From Microcaldota archaeon (GTDB lineage: Archaea > Micrarchaeota > Micrarchaeia > Micrarchaeales > Micrarchaeaceae): a stretch of 14,906 bases of DNA. Positions 1 to 6,264 of the stretch are shown here, piece after piece. Below the pieces are notes generated by a model, which worked only from the letters and a program-made list of their open reading frames with translations, did not search any database and had not been told where the DNA came from. The DNA is taken from contig JAKAOJ010000003.1 of NCBI GenBank assembly GCA_021812205.1, forward strand, positions 1-14,906, read 5' to 3'. The translations under genes were made by a program, and so were the position numbers. Within the stretch, counting starts at the first letter, position 1. Every line of letters starts with the position of its first letter.

Positions 1-1323
1 GATGCTCTTTTGGATGGCAGGGGAAACAGGCCAAAAGTTGCTGTAATCTCCCAGACTGACGAATGGAACAGCTTTGCAGAATCGCACGGTATGCATCTAA
101 TAAGGCTATGCGATGGAAAGGTCCCGATAAACTTGTTTAGGTGCCCAAGAGGCATTGATGCAATCCGCTTTGGTGAGGACCTGGCAACGGTGTTATCTGC
201 AGCATCTGACGCAGGGCCTTACAAAAAGCCAATGGAAAAATGCCTTGTCAACGCATTCACGAAGATTTATGCAGAAGGTAATATTGAGCCGGACCCTGCA
301 TTAGTTTACCAGGAGGTGCAGGAATCTATAATAGGGCTGCATGGAAAGAGAACGCATGCCGGCGTAAAGTATACAAAGCACGGCGAAAACATAAAATCTT
401 CATTGGAGCATTTGGCAAACATACTGCGTCTACCGGAGTATTCTGTTGCAGAAGGCGTAAGGATTGAGGAACTGCTTGATGAAGGTGCTGTGTTCGACCT
501 GTCATTAGCGAGCATGAAGACAAAGGCTTATTTTTACGCGCTGCTTCTCAATCAGATTTATGCCGCAGCAGCTAAGTTTGATTCTGGAGGAGATGATGAG
601 TTACGCATGCTTATATGCGTAGAGGAGGCGCAGCTCGTTTTCGGCGAGGATGAGTCTGCTGCTGTTGAGGACTTAGCGTATAGGCTTCAGGAATTCAGGA
701 AGCGGGGCATAGGGCTTGTACTTATTGTGCACAACGTAGTAGACATCGATCCTCGAATAAGAAGATTGTGCCAGGTAAAGACGTATTTTAAGCAGGCAGC
801 GGATGTTGCACCATTAGCAGCTAGAGACCTTGTATTCAGTGCAGCTGATGAGGACGATGTAATACTGAAACTGAAGCATCTTGATTCACGAGTTGCTGCG
901 CTGAGTTTTGTTATAAAGACAGGCAAGGAGAAGTCTTCACCAGATACAATGTTCATAAAGACAGGGTTCTATGCCGGCTATAGAGGCGGGGAAGCCAGGC
1001 TCATAAATCAGTACATGGACAGAATTGGAGTATGCGTTCCAGACATCATTGAAGCTGCTATAACCATCGAAGTGGGAGGTGAATGCGAAGCGATGAAGCA
1101 TCCTCCAGTAGCAATTAGGGTAAGCTTCATAGATAGCTTGGTTGCGACGCTCGAACTAGGCACGATTGGCGGCAGCATATGCTCCGGGCAGAGGCTGGTC
1201 AGCGGAAGGCTCTACCGCTTCGACAGCATTGATGAAGACGGAAGGATTACGGGCACCGTAACTGCAAGGTCGAAAGCACAGATGCACCTCAGAGTAGGGA
1301 AGAAGCTGGAGTGTATAGAATGA
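1..1323 (+). CDS. HerA/DUF87-type P-loop ATPase, 5' end missing
   Basis: This is the C-terminal part of a hexameric HerA-like motor ATPase; the frame is open from base 1, so the start and Walker A lie outside the window (the TTG at 10 is unlikely to be the true start). About residue 160 (counting from the TTG) is the DLSLAS strand, followed by the KxxFYALLLNQIY helix typical of the family. The Walker B strand MLICVEEAQ (199-208) has the glutamate pair seen in many archaeal HerA proteins. RLQEFRKRGIGLVLIVHN (225-242) fits the arginine/sensor region. Residues about 365-437 form a separate beta-rich tail I cannot assign. Known for the family: DNA translocation, for example HerA-NurA end resection, or plasmid and virus functions. 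It is convergent with the next gene. Hand-counted lines in 61-1140 are about 45-47% GC, against 53-63% in lines from other genes. The family call is solid; the specific role is unknown. Confidence 0.8.
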   Translation, partial: DALLDGRGNRPKVAVISQTDEWNSFAESHGMHLIRLCDGKVPINLFRCPRGIDAIRFGEDLATVLSAASDAGPYKKPMEKCLVNAFTKIYAEGNIEPDPALVYQEVQESIIGLHGKRTHAGVKYTKHGENIKSSLEHLANILRLPEYSVAEGVRIEELLDEGAVFDLSLASMKTKAYFYALLLNQIYAAAAKFDSGGDDELRMLICVEEAQLVFGEDESAAVEDLAYRLQEFRKRGIGLVLIVHNVVDIDPRIRRLCQVKTYFKQAADVAPLAARDLVFSAADEDDVILKLKHLDSRVAALSFVIKTGKEKSSPDTMFIKTGFYAGYRGGEARLINQYMDRIGVCVPDIIEAAITIEVGGECEAMKHPPVAIRVSFIDSLVATLELGTIGGSICSGQRLVSGRLYRFDSIDEDGRITGTVTARSKAQMHLRVGKKLECIE

Positions 1324-1325
1324 AT

Positions 1326-1345
1326 CGCCAGCAGCGGTGCTGGTG
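1326..1345. repeat. Small hairpin between convergent genes
   Basis: A perfect 6-bp inverted repeat, CCAGCA (1328-1333) and TGCTGG (1338-1343), with loop GCGG lies in the 34-bp gap between two convergent stop codons. A G-T wobble and a C-G pair extend it to 8 pairs. No T-run follows on either strand, so it does not look like an archaeal oligo-U terminator. It could be a weak transcript-end structure or chance. Confidence 0.35.
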
Positions 1346-1357
1346 CTAGATTGGGCT

Positions 1358-2032
1358 TCAGCCCCTTTGGCCGAAGATCCTTTGCATAAGCGTCTGCTTC
1401 CTCTTCGCCGGAACCTTTATGCCCAGCTCTTCGGCAAGCTCGGGGTGCTGGCGCAGGTATTCCTCGCGAAATGCCTGCTGCTTCGCCTCGCTCTTCGCCT
1501 TGTACTGGGCCTTCTTGCGCTCCCACCCTGGCTTCATCTTGCGCCACTCCTCTAGGGTATAGCCATAGGGCGCATGCTCGCGGATCGAGGGCGAGTTGAA
1601 CGCGTATGAGTAGAAGTTCTTGTAGTAGTCGTACTCTTCGTCGACCATGTGCTGCCTATCAACATGCACACCCTCCTTGGCGAGGAACTCGATTATCCCG
1701 TCTAGGCTTATCTTTTCCTTCATGTTGTCAGCGCCCTCCGGGTTGTAGATTACTGTTATCGTGTCCTTGACATAGTTGACCCTCGCCTTCAGTATGGCGT
1801 CGTTCAGCATCAGCCTGTACTGCAGGCGTGCTGCATGCGGCTGGTCCGGATAGCTGGCCTTGCTCACCTTGGAGAACACCGCCTGCCTAACCATGCGGTA
1901 CGGCACGCGGTACTTGTTGCCATCCTCACCAACTACGTACTGGTGCTCTATTGCAGCCTGGTCTATTGAACCGCTCTGTTCCAGCTCCTGCTGATACTCG
2001 CTCTTCTGCGGCTGCTTATCGGTTCTGTCCAT
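1358..2032 (-). CDS. Unknown protein, HMA-like core, in operon with Tes-like enzyme
   Basis: This 224-residue soluble protein is not one I recognise. The ATG at 2032 is preceded by a GAGGTG ribosome binding site and lies 9 bp after the stop of the radical SAM gene, so the two are very probably co-transcribed. Residues about 1-30 are polar and probably disordered. Residues about 70-125 read helix (MLNDAILKA), two strands (RVNYVKDTITVIYNPE), helix (LDGIIEFLAKEG) and strand (VHVD). That order matches the ferredoxin-like fold of heavy-metal-associated (HMA) domains, but the metal-binding CxxC is absent. Residues 133-170 are rich in Tyr and Trp. Residues 164-224 are strongly charged, with a Lys/Arg/Gln-rich helix and a basic C-terminus. 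The context suggests an accessory, substrate-presenting or scaffold role for the lipid enzyme; that is inference from adjacency only. Confidence 0.8.
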   Translation of the reverse strand: MDRTDKQPQKSEYQQELEQSGSIDQAAIEHQYVVGEDGNKYRVPYRMVRQAVFSKVSKASYPDQPHAARLQYRLMLNDAILKARVNYVKDTITVIYNPEGADNMKEKISLDGIIEFLAKEGVHVDRQHMVDEEYDYYKNFYSYAFNSPSIREHAPYGYTLEEWRKMKPGWERKKAQYKAKSEAKQQAFREEYLRQHPELAEELGIKVPAKRKQTLMQRIFGQRG

Positions 2033-2041
2033 TATAGCACC

Positions 2042-3898
2042 TCAATTGCTGAAGACCTCGTTCGCGAAGCTCTGCGTCGGCTTCCCGCTGTTTACGGGCA
2101 GCGCGAAGTAGTCGACCATCTTTCCGTATGTGCGCCGGTATGGCTCGCTGGCCTCGAGTGTCTTTATGTCCCTGACATACTTGTCCTTCGGATAGCTCCA
2201 GTCGGCGTGGGTGTTCTGCCACTCCTTGGCAGGTATGCTGTACTGCTTCTGCACCTTGTCCCTGTACACCTCCGGGAATACGTTGAAAGTGCAGAACGGC
2301 AGCACCTCGCCGTCAGGCATCGCATAGTGGATGTCGCATTTCTCAACGCGGTGTATGTCGTATGTGTATTCGTCCTGGAAGTGCATCATCCCTATGAAGA
2401 TGCTCTTCATCTGGAGTGCACCCATGCTCTCGAAGTTGTGCTTTAGGACCAGATTCGTGAGCAGCTTCATGAAGTTGACAGACTTTGGCTGCTTCTTCTT
2501 GTCTATGAACTTGCGGAACCCGAGCAATGCGTTTATGGCTATTATCCTGCGCTCGAGCTTGCTCTTCCCATTCATCGAATCGACTGTGCGCTGCAGGTGC
2601 TCTATCAGGCCGGCAGCGTCGACGAACCTGGTTATTGGTATTACCTTGTTGTCTTTGTCAAGGAAGACGTACGTGCCTGCCCCGCATGCGAAATGTATCG
2701 ACATGTCGTACTTGTACTCGCCAGTGAGCGCCTCGATAAACTTGTTTATCCCGCCTATGTAGGGCACGGAGAACCAGTCCTCCTTGCTTATGGTTCCGTT
2801 TGTCTGCTGCTCTATGAGCTTTATTGCCCCTGGGATGGTTATGCGCTGCTTCTCCCTAAGCCTTGATGGCATGCGCCCCACCAGGCTGACAGGCTGGAAG
2901 TTTATGGCGCGCACAACGTCAGAGTTGTTGAGCGCGAAGTTTATCATCGCGCCAAGCTCGTGCTCGTTTATCGTGCGTATGACTGTCGGTACAAGAACCA
3001 CGCCTATGCCGGCCTTCCTGGCCACGTCCAATGCCATGGGCGTCTCCCAGTGATTCTTCGGGTTTGCGCGCTTGGTGACTCCGTCGAAGCTCATGTACAG
3101 GGTGCTCACCCCAGCATGCCTGAGCTTCATGGCCATGCCAGGATTCAGCGCAAGGTTTATACCTGTGGTATTGAGCTGTATCTGGTCAAAGCCCGCCTTC
3201 TTGGCAGACTCGACTATCTCGATGATCCTGGGGTGCATCGTTGGCTCCCCGCCGGTTATCTGCAATGCATTGGCAGGTATGGGCTTCTGGCTCCTTAGGT
3301 TTCTGAATATCTTGTCTATCTCGGGCAGCGAAGGCTCGTATATCGCCTCGCCCTCCTTGGCATAGAAGAAGCAGTACCAGCATGATAAGTGGCACCTGTT
3401 CGTGACCACGACGTTCGCCAGGCCGGTGTGGGATTTGTGCCTCTCGCACATGCCGCAGTCGAACGGGCAGTTAGCGCCCTTCGTGTCAGTTATGTAGTTG
3501 GGGTTGTCGAATCCGCGGCCGAAGTAGTTGTACCTCCGCATCTTCATATACATGTCATAGTCCTCCCAGTACTTTTCTATTGTCCAGCCGTGCTCTGGGC
3601 ACTGCTTGCGTATCATTACGTTGTCGCCATCCTTGTAGATAACGCCGTCGACTATGAGCTTGCACTCGGGGCATACGGTCTTCGTCTGCTCTATAACCGG
3701 CATGCGCTCTATCTCTTCCATTGTGCGGTGGTAAGGCGCCAGGACCGGCTCCACCATTACCTGCTCAACCTGCGTGCCAGCGTGCGCCTTTGCCTGCATG
3801 GGCTTTAGATCTACGGCCTCCATGCTCTTTGTGAGCTGTGTTTCTATCGTTTCAGCCTTTGCGCTGAACGTCCCTACGTCGTCCCCTTTTACGTTCAT
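2042..3898 (-). CDS. tes: Tes/MJ0619-type radical SAM enzyme (probable tetraether synthase)
   Basis: This is a 618-residue radical SAM protein, counted from the ATG at 3898. A GTG at 3907 would add three residues, but GGTG is well placed ahead of the ATG. An N-terminal tail of about 70 residues precedes a rubredoxin-like CPEC...C set (C76, C79, C100). Next come a CPFDCGMC cluster (C144, C148, C151) and the radical SAM motif CHLSCWYC (C169, C173, C176). GGEP follows at 216-219. Later cysteines are C405, C521 (KCDIHYAMPDG) and C536 (PFCTFN). This multi-cluster layout matches the MJ0619/MA_1486 family. Characterised members, called Tes, join the phytanyl chains of two archaeol lipids to make membrane-spanning tetraethers. 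It is the first gene of a minus-strand pair, with a TATA-like box at 3967-3974. The long N-terminal tail is unusual. A related alkylation reaction is possible. Confidence 0.85.
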   Translation of the reverse strand: MNVKGDDVGTFSAKAETIETQLTKSMEAVDLKPMQAKAHAGTQVEQVMVEPVLAPYHRTMEEIERMPVIEQTKTVCPECKLIVDGVIYKDGDNVMIRKQCPEHGWTIEKYWEDYDMYMKMRRYNYFGRGFDNPNYITDTKGANCPFDCGMCERHKSHTGLANVVVTNRCHLSCWYCFFYAKEGEAIYEPSLPEIDKIFRNLRSQKPIPANALQITGGEPTMHPRIIEIVESAKKAGFDQIQLNTTGINLALNPGMAMKLRHAGVSTLYMSFDGVTKRANPKNHWETPMALDVARKAGIGVVLVPTVIRTINEHELGAMINFALNNSDVVRAINFQPVSLVGRMPSRLREKQRITIPGAIKLIEQQTNGTISKEDWFSVPYIGGINKFIEALTGEYKYDMSIHFACGAGTYVFLDKDNKVIPITRFVDAAGLIEHLQRTVDSMNGKSKLERRIIAINALLGFRKFIDKKKQPKSVNFMKLLTNLVLKHNFESMGALQMKSIFIGMMHFQDEYTYDIHRVEKCDIHYAMPDGEVLPFCTFNVFPEVYRDKVQKQYSIPAKEWQNTHADWSYPKDKYVRDIKTLEASEPYRRTYGKMVDYFALPVNSGKPTQSFANEVFSN

Positions 3899-3966
3899 TT
3901 TTTGCACCAGATTCTAATATCATTTTAGCTGCATTGCTGCAGCATAATATCTACCTAATTGCAAGG

Positions 3967-3974
3967 TTTTTAAA
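3967..3974 (-). promoter_or_regulatory. TATA-like box for the Tes-like gene
   Basis: On the minus strand this reads TTTAAAAA in the context GCTTTAAAAACC, a typical archaeal TATA element. A start site about 25 bp downstream would fall near 3945, giving a leader of about 45 bases before the ATG at 3898. Start-site spacing is inferred. Confidence 0.5.
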
Positions 3975-3990
3975 GCATTCGAGAGCAGAA

Positions 3991-4006
3991 CTTTACCGCT
4001 TTACCG
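3991..4006. repeat. Tandem 8-bp repeat in divergent promoter region
   Basis: CTTTACCG occurs twice back to back without mismatch, between the two divergent TATA-like boxes and about 17 bp upstream of the minus-strand box. The 8-bp palindrome GGCATGCC (4028-4035) lies nearby, 8 bp from the plus-strand box. Direct repeats here could be a regulator site, but both are short enough to be chance. The 3899-4099 gap contains nothing else I can identify. Confidence 0.3.
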
Positions 4007-4043
4007 AGTTTGCAGAGGGCATAGGCAGGCATGCCGCACTAGC

Positions 4044-4052
4044 TTATTTATA
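4044..4052 (+). promoter_or_regulatory. TATA-like box for the KH protein-top6B operon
   Basis: TTATTTATA is an archaeal TATA-like element. A start about 25 bp downstream (near 4073-4077) leaves a leader of about 25 bases, which includes the GAGGT ribosome binding site at 4088-4092, 7 bp ahead of the ATG at 4100. Confidence 0.55.
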
Positions 4053-4099
4053 CTTTAGCCGAGAATCCCTAAAACGACCGTTCTTTCGAGGTAAACAGC

Positions 4100-4624
4100 A
4101 TGCAGGAGGTTTACATACCCCATGAGCGAGCGAGGCTACTGGCAGGCAAAGGGGCTGCGCTCCGCAGGCTGGAGAAGCTATGCGGCTGCACAATACGCAT
4201 GGGCCAGGGCTCCACTGTTGAGCTAGACGGAGAGCCCTACGGCGAGTACGTTGCCAGGAACGTGATTTACGCCTTCGGGAGGGGCTTCGACCTTGCAAAG
4301 GCCCAGAAGCTGGCCGGCGATAACATCTACTTCGCCTCTCTTGACATAGGCTCGCACGCCAGCAAGAAGCGCGTGATGAACGTGCGCTCAAGGCTCATAG
4401 GCGAAGATGGAAGGGCCAAAAGGTACATAGAGGCGGTGAGCGGCGCCCTCATGAGCGTCTACGGCGACACCGTAAGCTTCATAGGCAGGGCCGAGGAGAT
4501 AGAGGAGGCAGAGACCGCAGCACGCACCATCATAGAGGGCGGCTCCCACAGGCTTGCGTACAGCAGGATGGAGGCTGCGCACAGGAAGCACAAGCTTATG
4601 GCAGAGGCATTGGTGGGGCAATGA
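4100..4624 (+). CDS. Archaeal Dim2/Pno1/Krr1-like KH domain protein
   Basis: This 174-residue RNA-binding protein is counted from an ATG with GAGGT 7 bp upstream. It shows two KH-like units. The first, residues about 4-60, has AGKGAALRRLEK in place of a clean GxxG loop. The second, residues about 95-155, has RLIGEDGRAKRYIEAVSG with GEDG as the GxxG loop, followed by SVYGDTVSFIGR and GGSHRLAYSRME. The SVYGxTVxxIG and GxSHxxxY patterns are diagnostic of archaeal Dim2 proteins. Known role of the family: binding near the 3' end of 16S rRNA in late small-subunit maturation, working with the Nob1 nuclease. Its stop overlaps the top6B start as ATGA, indicating translational coupling. In many archaea this gene sits between RIO1/aIF1A genes and top6B-top6A, so the neighbourhood is partly conserved. 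Confidence 0.88.
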   Translation: MQEVYIPHERARLLAGKGAALRRLEKLCGCTIRMGQGSTVELDGEPYGEYVARNVIYAFGRGFDLAKAQKLAGDNIYFASLDIGSHASKKRVMNVRSRLIGEDGRAKRYIEAVSGALMSVYGDTVSFIGRAEEIEEAETAARTIIEGGSHRLAYSRMEAAHRKHKLMAEALVGQ

Positions 4625-6249
4625 GTGCCGAAAGAGATGCAAACGACATATTCTCCGAGTTCAAGGAGCACTCCATAGCAGAGTTCTTCAAGAAGAACAG
4701 GCAGATGCTAGGGTATGCAGGCGCTGTCAGGTCGCTCGTTACCGTTGTGCATGAGTACGTCACCAACTCCATAGATGCCTGCGAGGAGGCGGGCGTACTG
4801 CCAAACATATCGGTGAAGGTCACCCAGACCGGCGAAAGCAGGTACCTTGTCAGGGTCCAGGACAATGGACCAGGAATACCGAAGAAGTACATCGGCAAGG
4901 CGCTTGCCACGATACTTGCAGGCACCAAGTTCCATAGGTACGTGCAGCAGAGGGGCCAGCAGGGGATAGGCGCTGCAGGCTGCACGCTCTTCGCGCAGAC
5001 AAGCACAGGGAAGCCGGTGCATGCAGAATCAAGAACTGCTAGTGGGGAACATTACACGTGCAGCGTTTCCATAGACACGCTCAGGAACAAGCCGGTAGTC
5101 GAGAACCTCGCTGACTCTTTGATGGAGAGCACAGGCCTTATCGTGGAGGCGGAGTTCGCGCAGGTAAAGTACGAGAACAGCGACCACGGCGTATATGAGT
5201 ACATAAAGCGCACCGCCCTGGCCAATCCGCACGCGCAGATAGAGTTCACTGACCCAACTGGCAAGGAGTACACGTTCGTCAGGTCGGTAGATACAGTGCC
5301 TGAGATACCAAAGGCTGCGAGGCCGCACCCGCTTGGCATAGCAGTCAATGACATGCTGGAGTTCGCGCACAAGAGCGAGAGCAGAAAGGTATCGGTATTC
5401 CTGGCAGAGACGTTCGCGCGGGTGAGCGAAGGCAAGGTCGAGGAACTGCGAGGGCTGGTCGGCGCCATATTGGACAAAAACCCAGGGCAGCTCACATGGG
5501 ACGAGGCAGAGGCCTTGGTTAACGCTATAAAGCAGGTAAAGTGGATGGCCCCGGACGCAAGCATGATAAGAGCCATAGGCGCAGAGCGCATAAAGCTCGC
5601 GCTGAGCAACATACTCGGGCCTGATTTCATGCACGTCGTTGAGAGGAAACCCCAGATATTCAACGGCGGCGTGCCCTTCATAGTAGAGGCTGCGGTGGCA
5701 TACGGGGGCGGCGCAGGAAGGAAGGTTGAGGATGAGTACGAGGGCTCTGTGCTTCGGTTCGCCAACCGCGTGCCGCTGCTGTTCGACAGCGGCAGCTGCG
5801 CAATCATGGTAGCTGCACGGGGCGTCCAGTGGAAGCGCTACGGCATAGACCTGGAGTCCCAGCCTGTGAGCGTGTTCGTGAACGTCTCATCAATATACAT
5901 ACCATATTCAGGAGTGGGTAAGGAGGCCATAGCGCAGGAGGATGAGATAATAGAAGAGATAAAGCTCGCACTCATGGACGCTGCCAGGGGAGTGCAGCAT
6001 TATATACGCGGAAGGCAGCAGGTCAGCGCTGAGACCAGCAAGTACAAGACCATAAGCAGGTACGCCAAGCAGCTTTCCAAGGACATCAGCACGCTTACAG
6101 GTACCAGCCAGCAGGAGGTGGAAAAAAGCCTTGAGGAGCTGATTACCAAGCATTATCCCAAGGCTTCGGGTGGAGAGAAGGAGGAAGCCGCACCGGAAGG
6201 CAGCGGCGAAGAAGAGGAAAGCATGGAAAGCAGCGCCGAAGAGGAGTGA
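4621..6249 (+). CDS. top6B: DNA topoisomerase VI subunit B
   Basis: This is the 542-residue ATPase subunit of the archaeal type IIB topoisomerase, which relaxes and decatenates DNA together with the cleaving subunit Top6A. The Bergerat (GHKL) fold is complete: EYVTNSIDA (N-box, E45 and N49), DNGPGI (81-86), AGTKFHRY (100-107), and the lid RGQQGIGAAG (111-120) followed by STGKP. The central helix-two-turns-helix region lies at about 235-310. The transducer domain contains NRVPLLFDSG (382-391) and WKRYG (404-408). K434 in PYSGVGKEA (429-437) matches the switch lysine that contacts ATP phosphate. Residues from about 515 form a Glu/Ser-rich acidic tail, presumably disordered. The ATG overlaps the KH stop by 4 bp. 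Top6A, often next in archaea, is absent here; a convergent membrane-protein gene follows after 9 bp. Confidence 0.96.
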   Translation: MSAERDANDIFSEFKEHSIAEFFKKNRQMLGYAGAVRSLVTVVHEYVTNSIDACEEAGVLPNISVKVTQTGESRYLVRVQDNGPGIPKKYIGKALATILAGTKFHRYVQQRGQQGIGAAGCTLFAQTSTGKPVHAESRTASGEHYTCSVSIDTLRNKPVVENLADSLMESTGLIVEAEFAQVKYENSDHGVYEYIKRTALANPHAQIEFTDPTGKEYTFVRSVDTVPEIPKAARPHPLGIAVNDMLEFAHKSESRKVSVFLAETFARVSEGKVEELRGLVGAILDKNPGQLTWDEAEALVNAIKQVKWMAPDASMIRAIGAERIKLALSNILGPDFMHVVERKPQIFNGGVPFIVEAAVAYGGGAGRKVEDEYEGSVLRFANRVPLLFDSGSCAIMVAARGVQWKRYGIDLESQPVSVFVNVSSIYIPYSGVGKEAIAQEDEIIEEIKLALMDAARGVQHYIRGRQQVSAETSKYKTISRYAKQLSKDISTLTGTSQQEVEKSLEELITKHYPKASGGEKEEAAPEGSGEEEESMESSAEEE

Positions 6250-6264
6250 TCTGGCTCACTACTC
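6241..6264. repeat. Inverted repeat spanning two convergent stop codons
   Basis: AGTGA (6245-6249) and TCACT (6256-6260) are perfect inverted repeats around a 6-base loop. GAG (6241-6243) and CTC (6262-6264) extend the stem past one mismatch. The structure covers the top6B TGA and the stop of the convergent gene, in a 9-bp intergenic space. No T-run is present. It may help transcript 3' ends or be incidental. Confidence 0.35.

Noticed and set aside
1328..1343. Hairpin as a factor-independent terminator
   Set aside because: There is no T-run on either strand, and archaeal terminators depend mainly on oligo-U; listed only as a repeat.
2331..3808. Several plus-strand reading frames of 80-140 codons
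   Set aside because: They lie opposite the Tes-like gene, whose cysteine motifs and ribosome binding context are convincing; the translations show no domain.
5052..5807. Long antisense reading frame (251 codons) and the overlapping one at 5029-5634
   Set aside because: Both are opposite the well-supported Top6B catalytic and transducer regions; the translations are low-complexity shadows of GC-rich codons with no recognisable motif.
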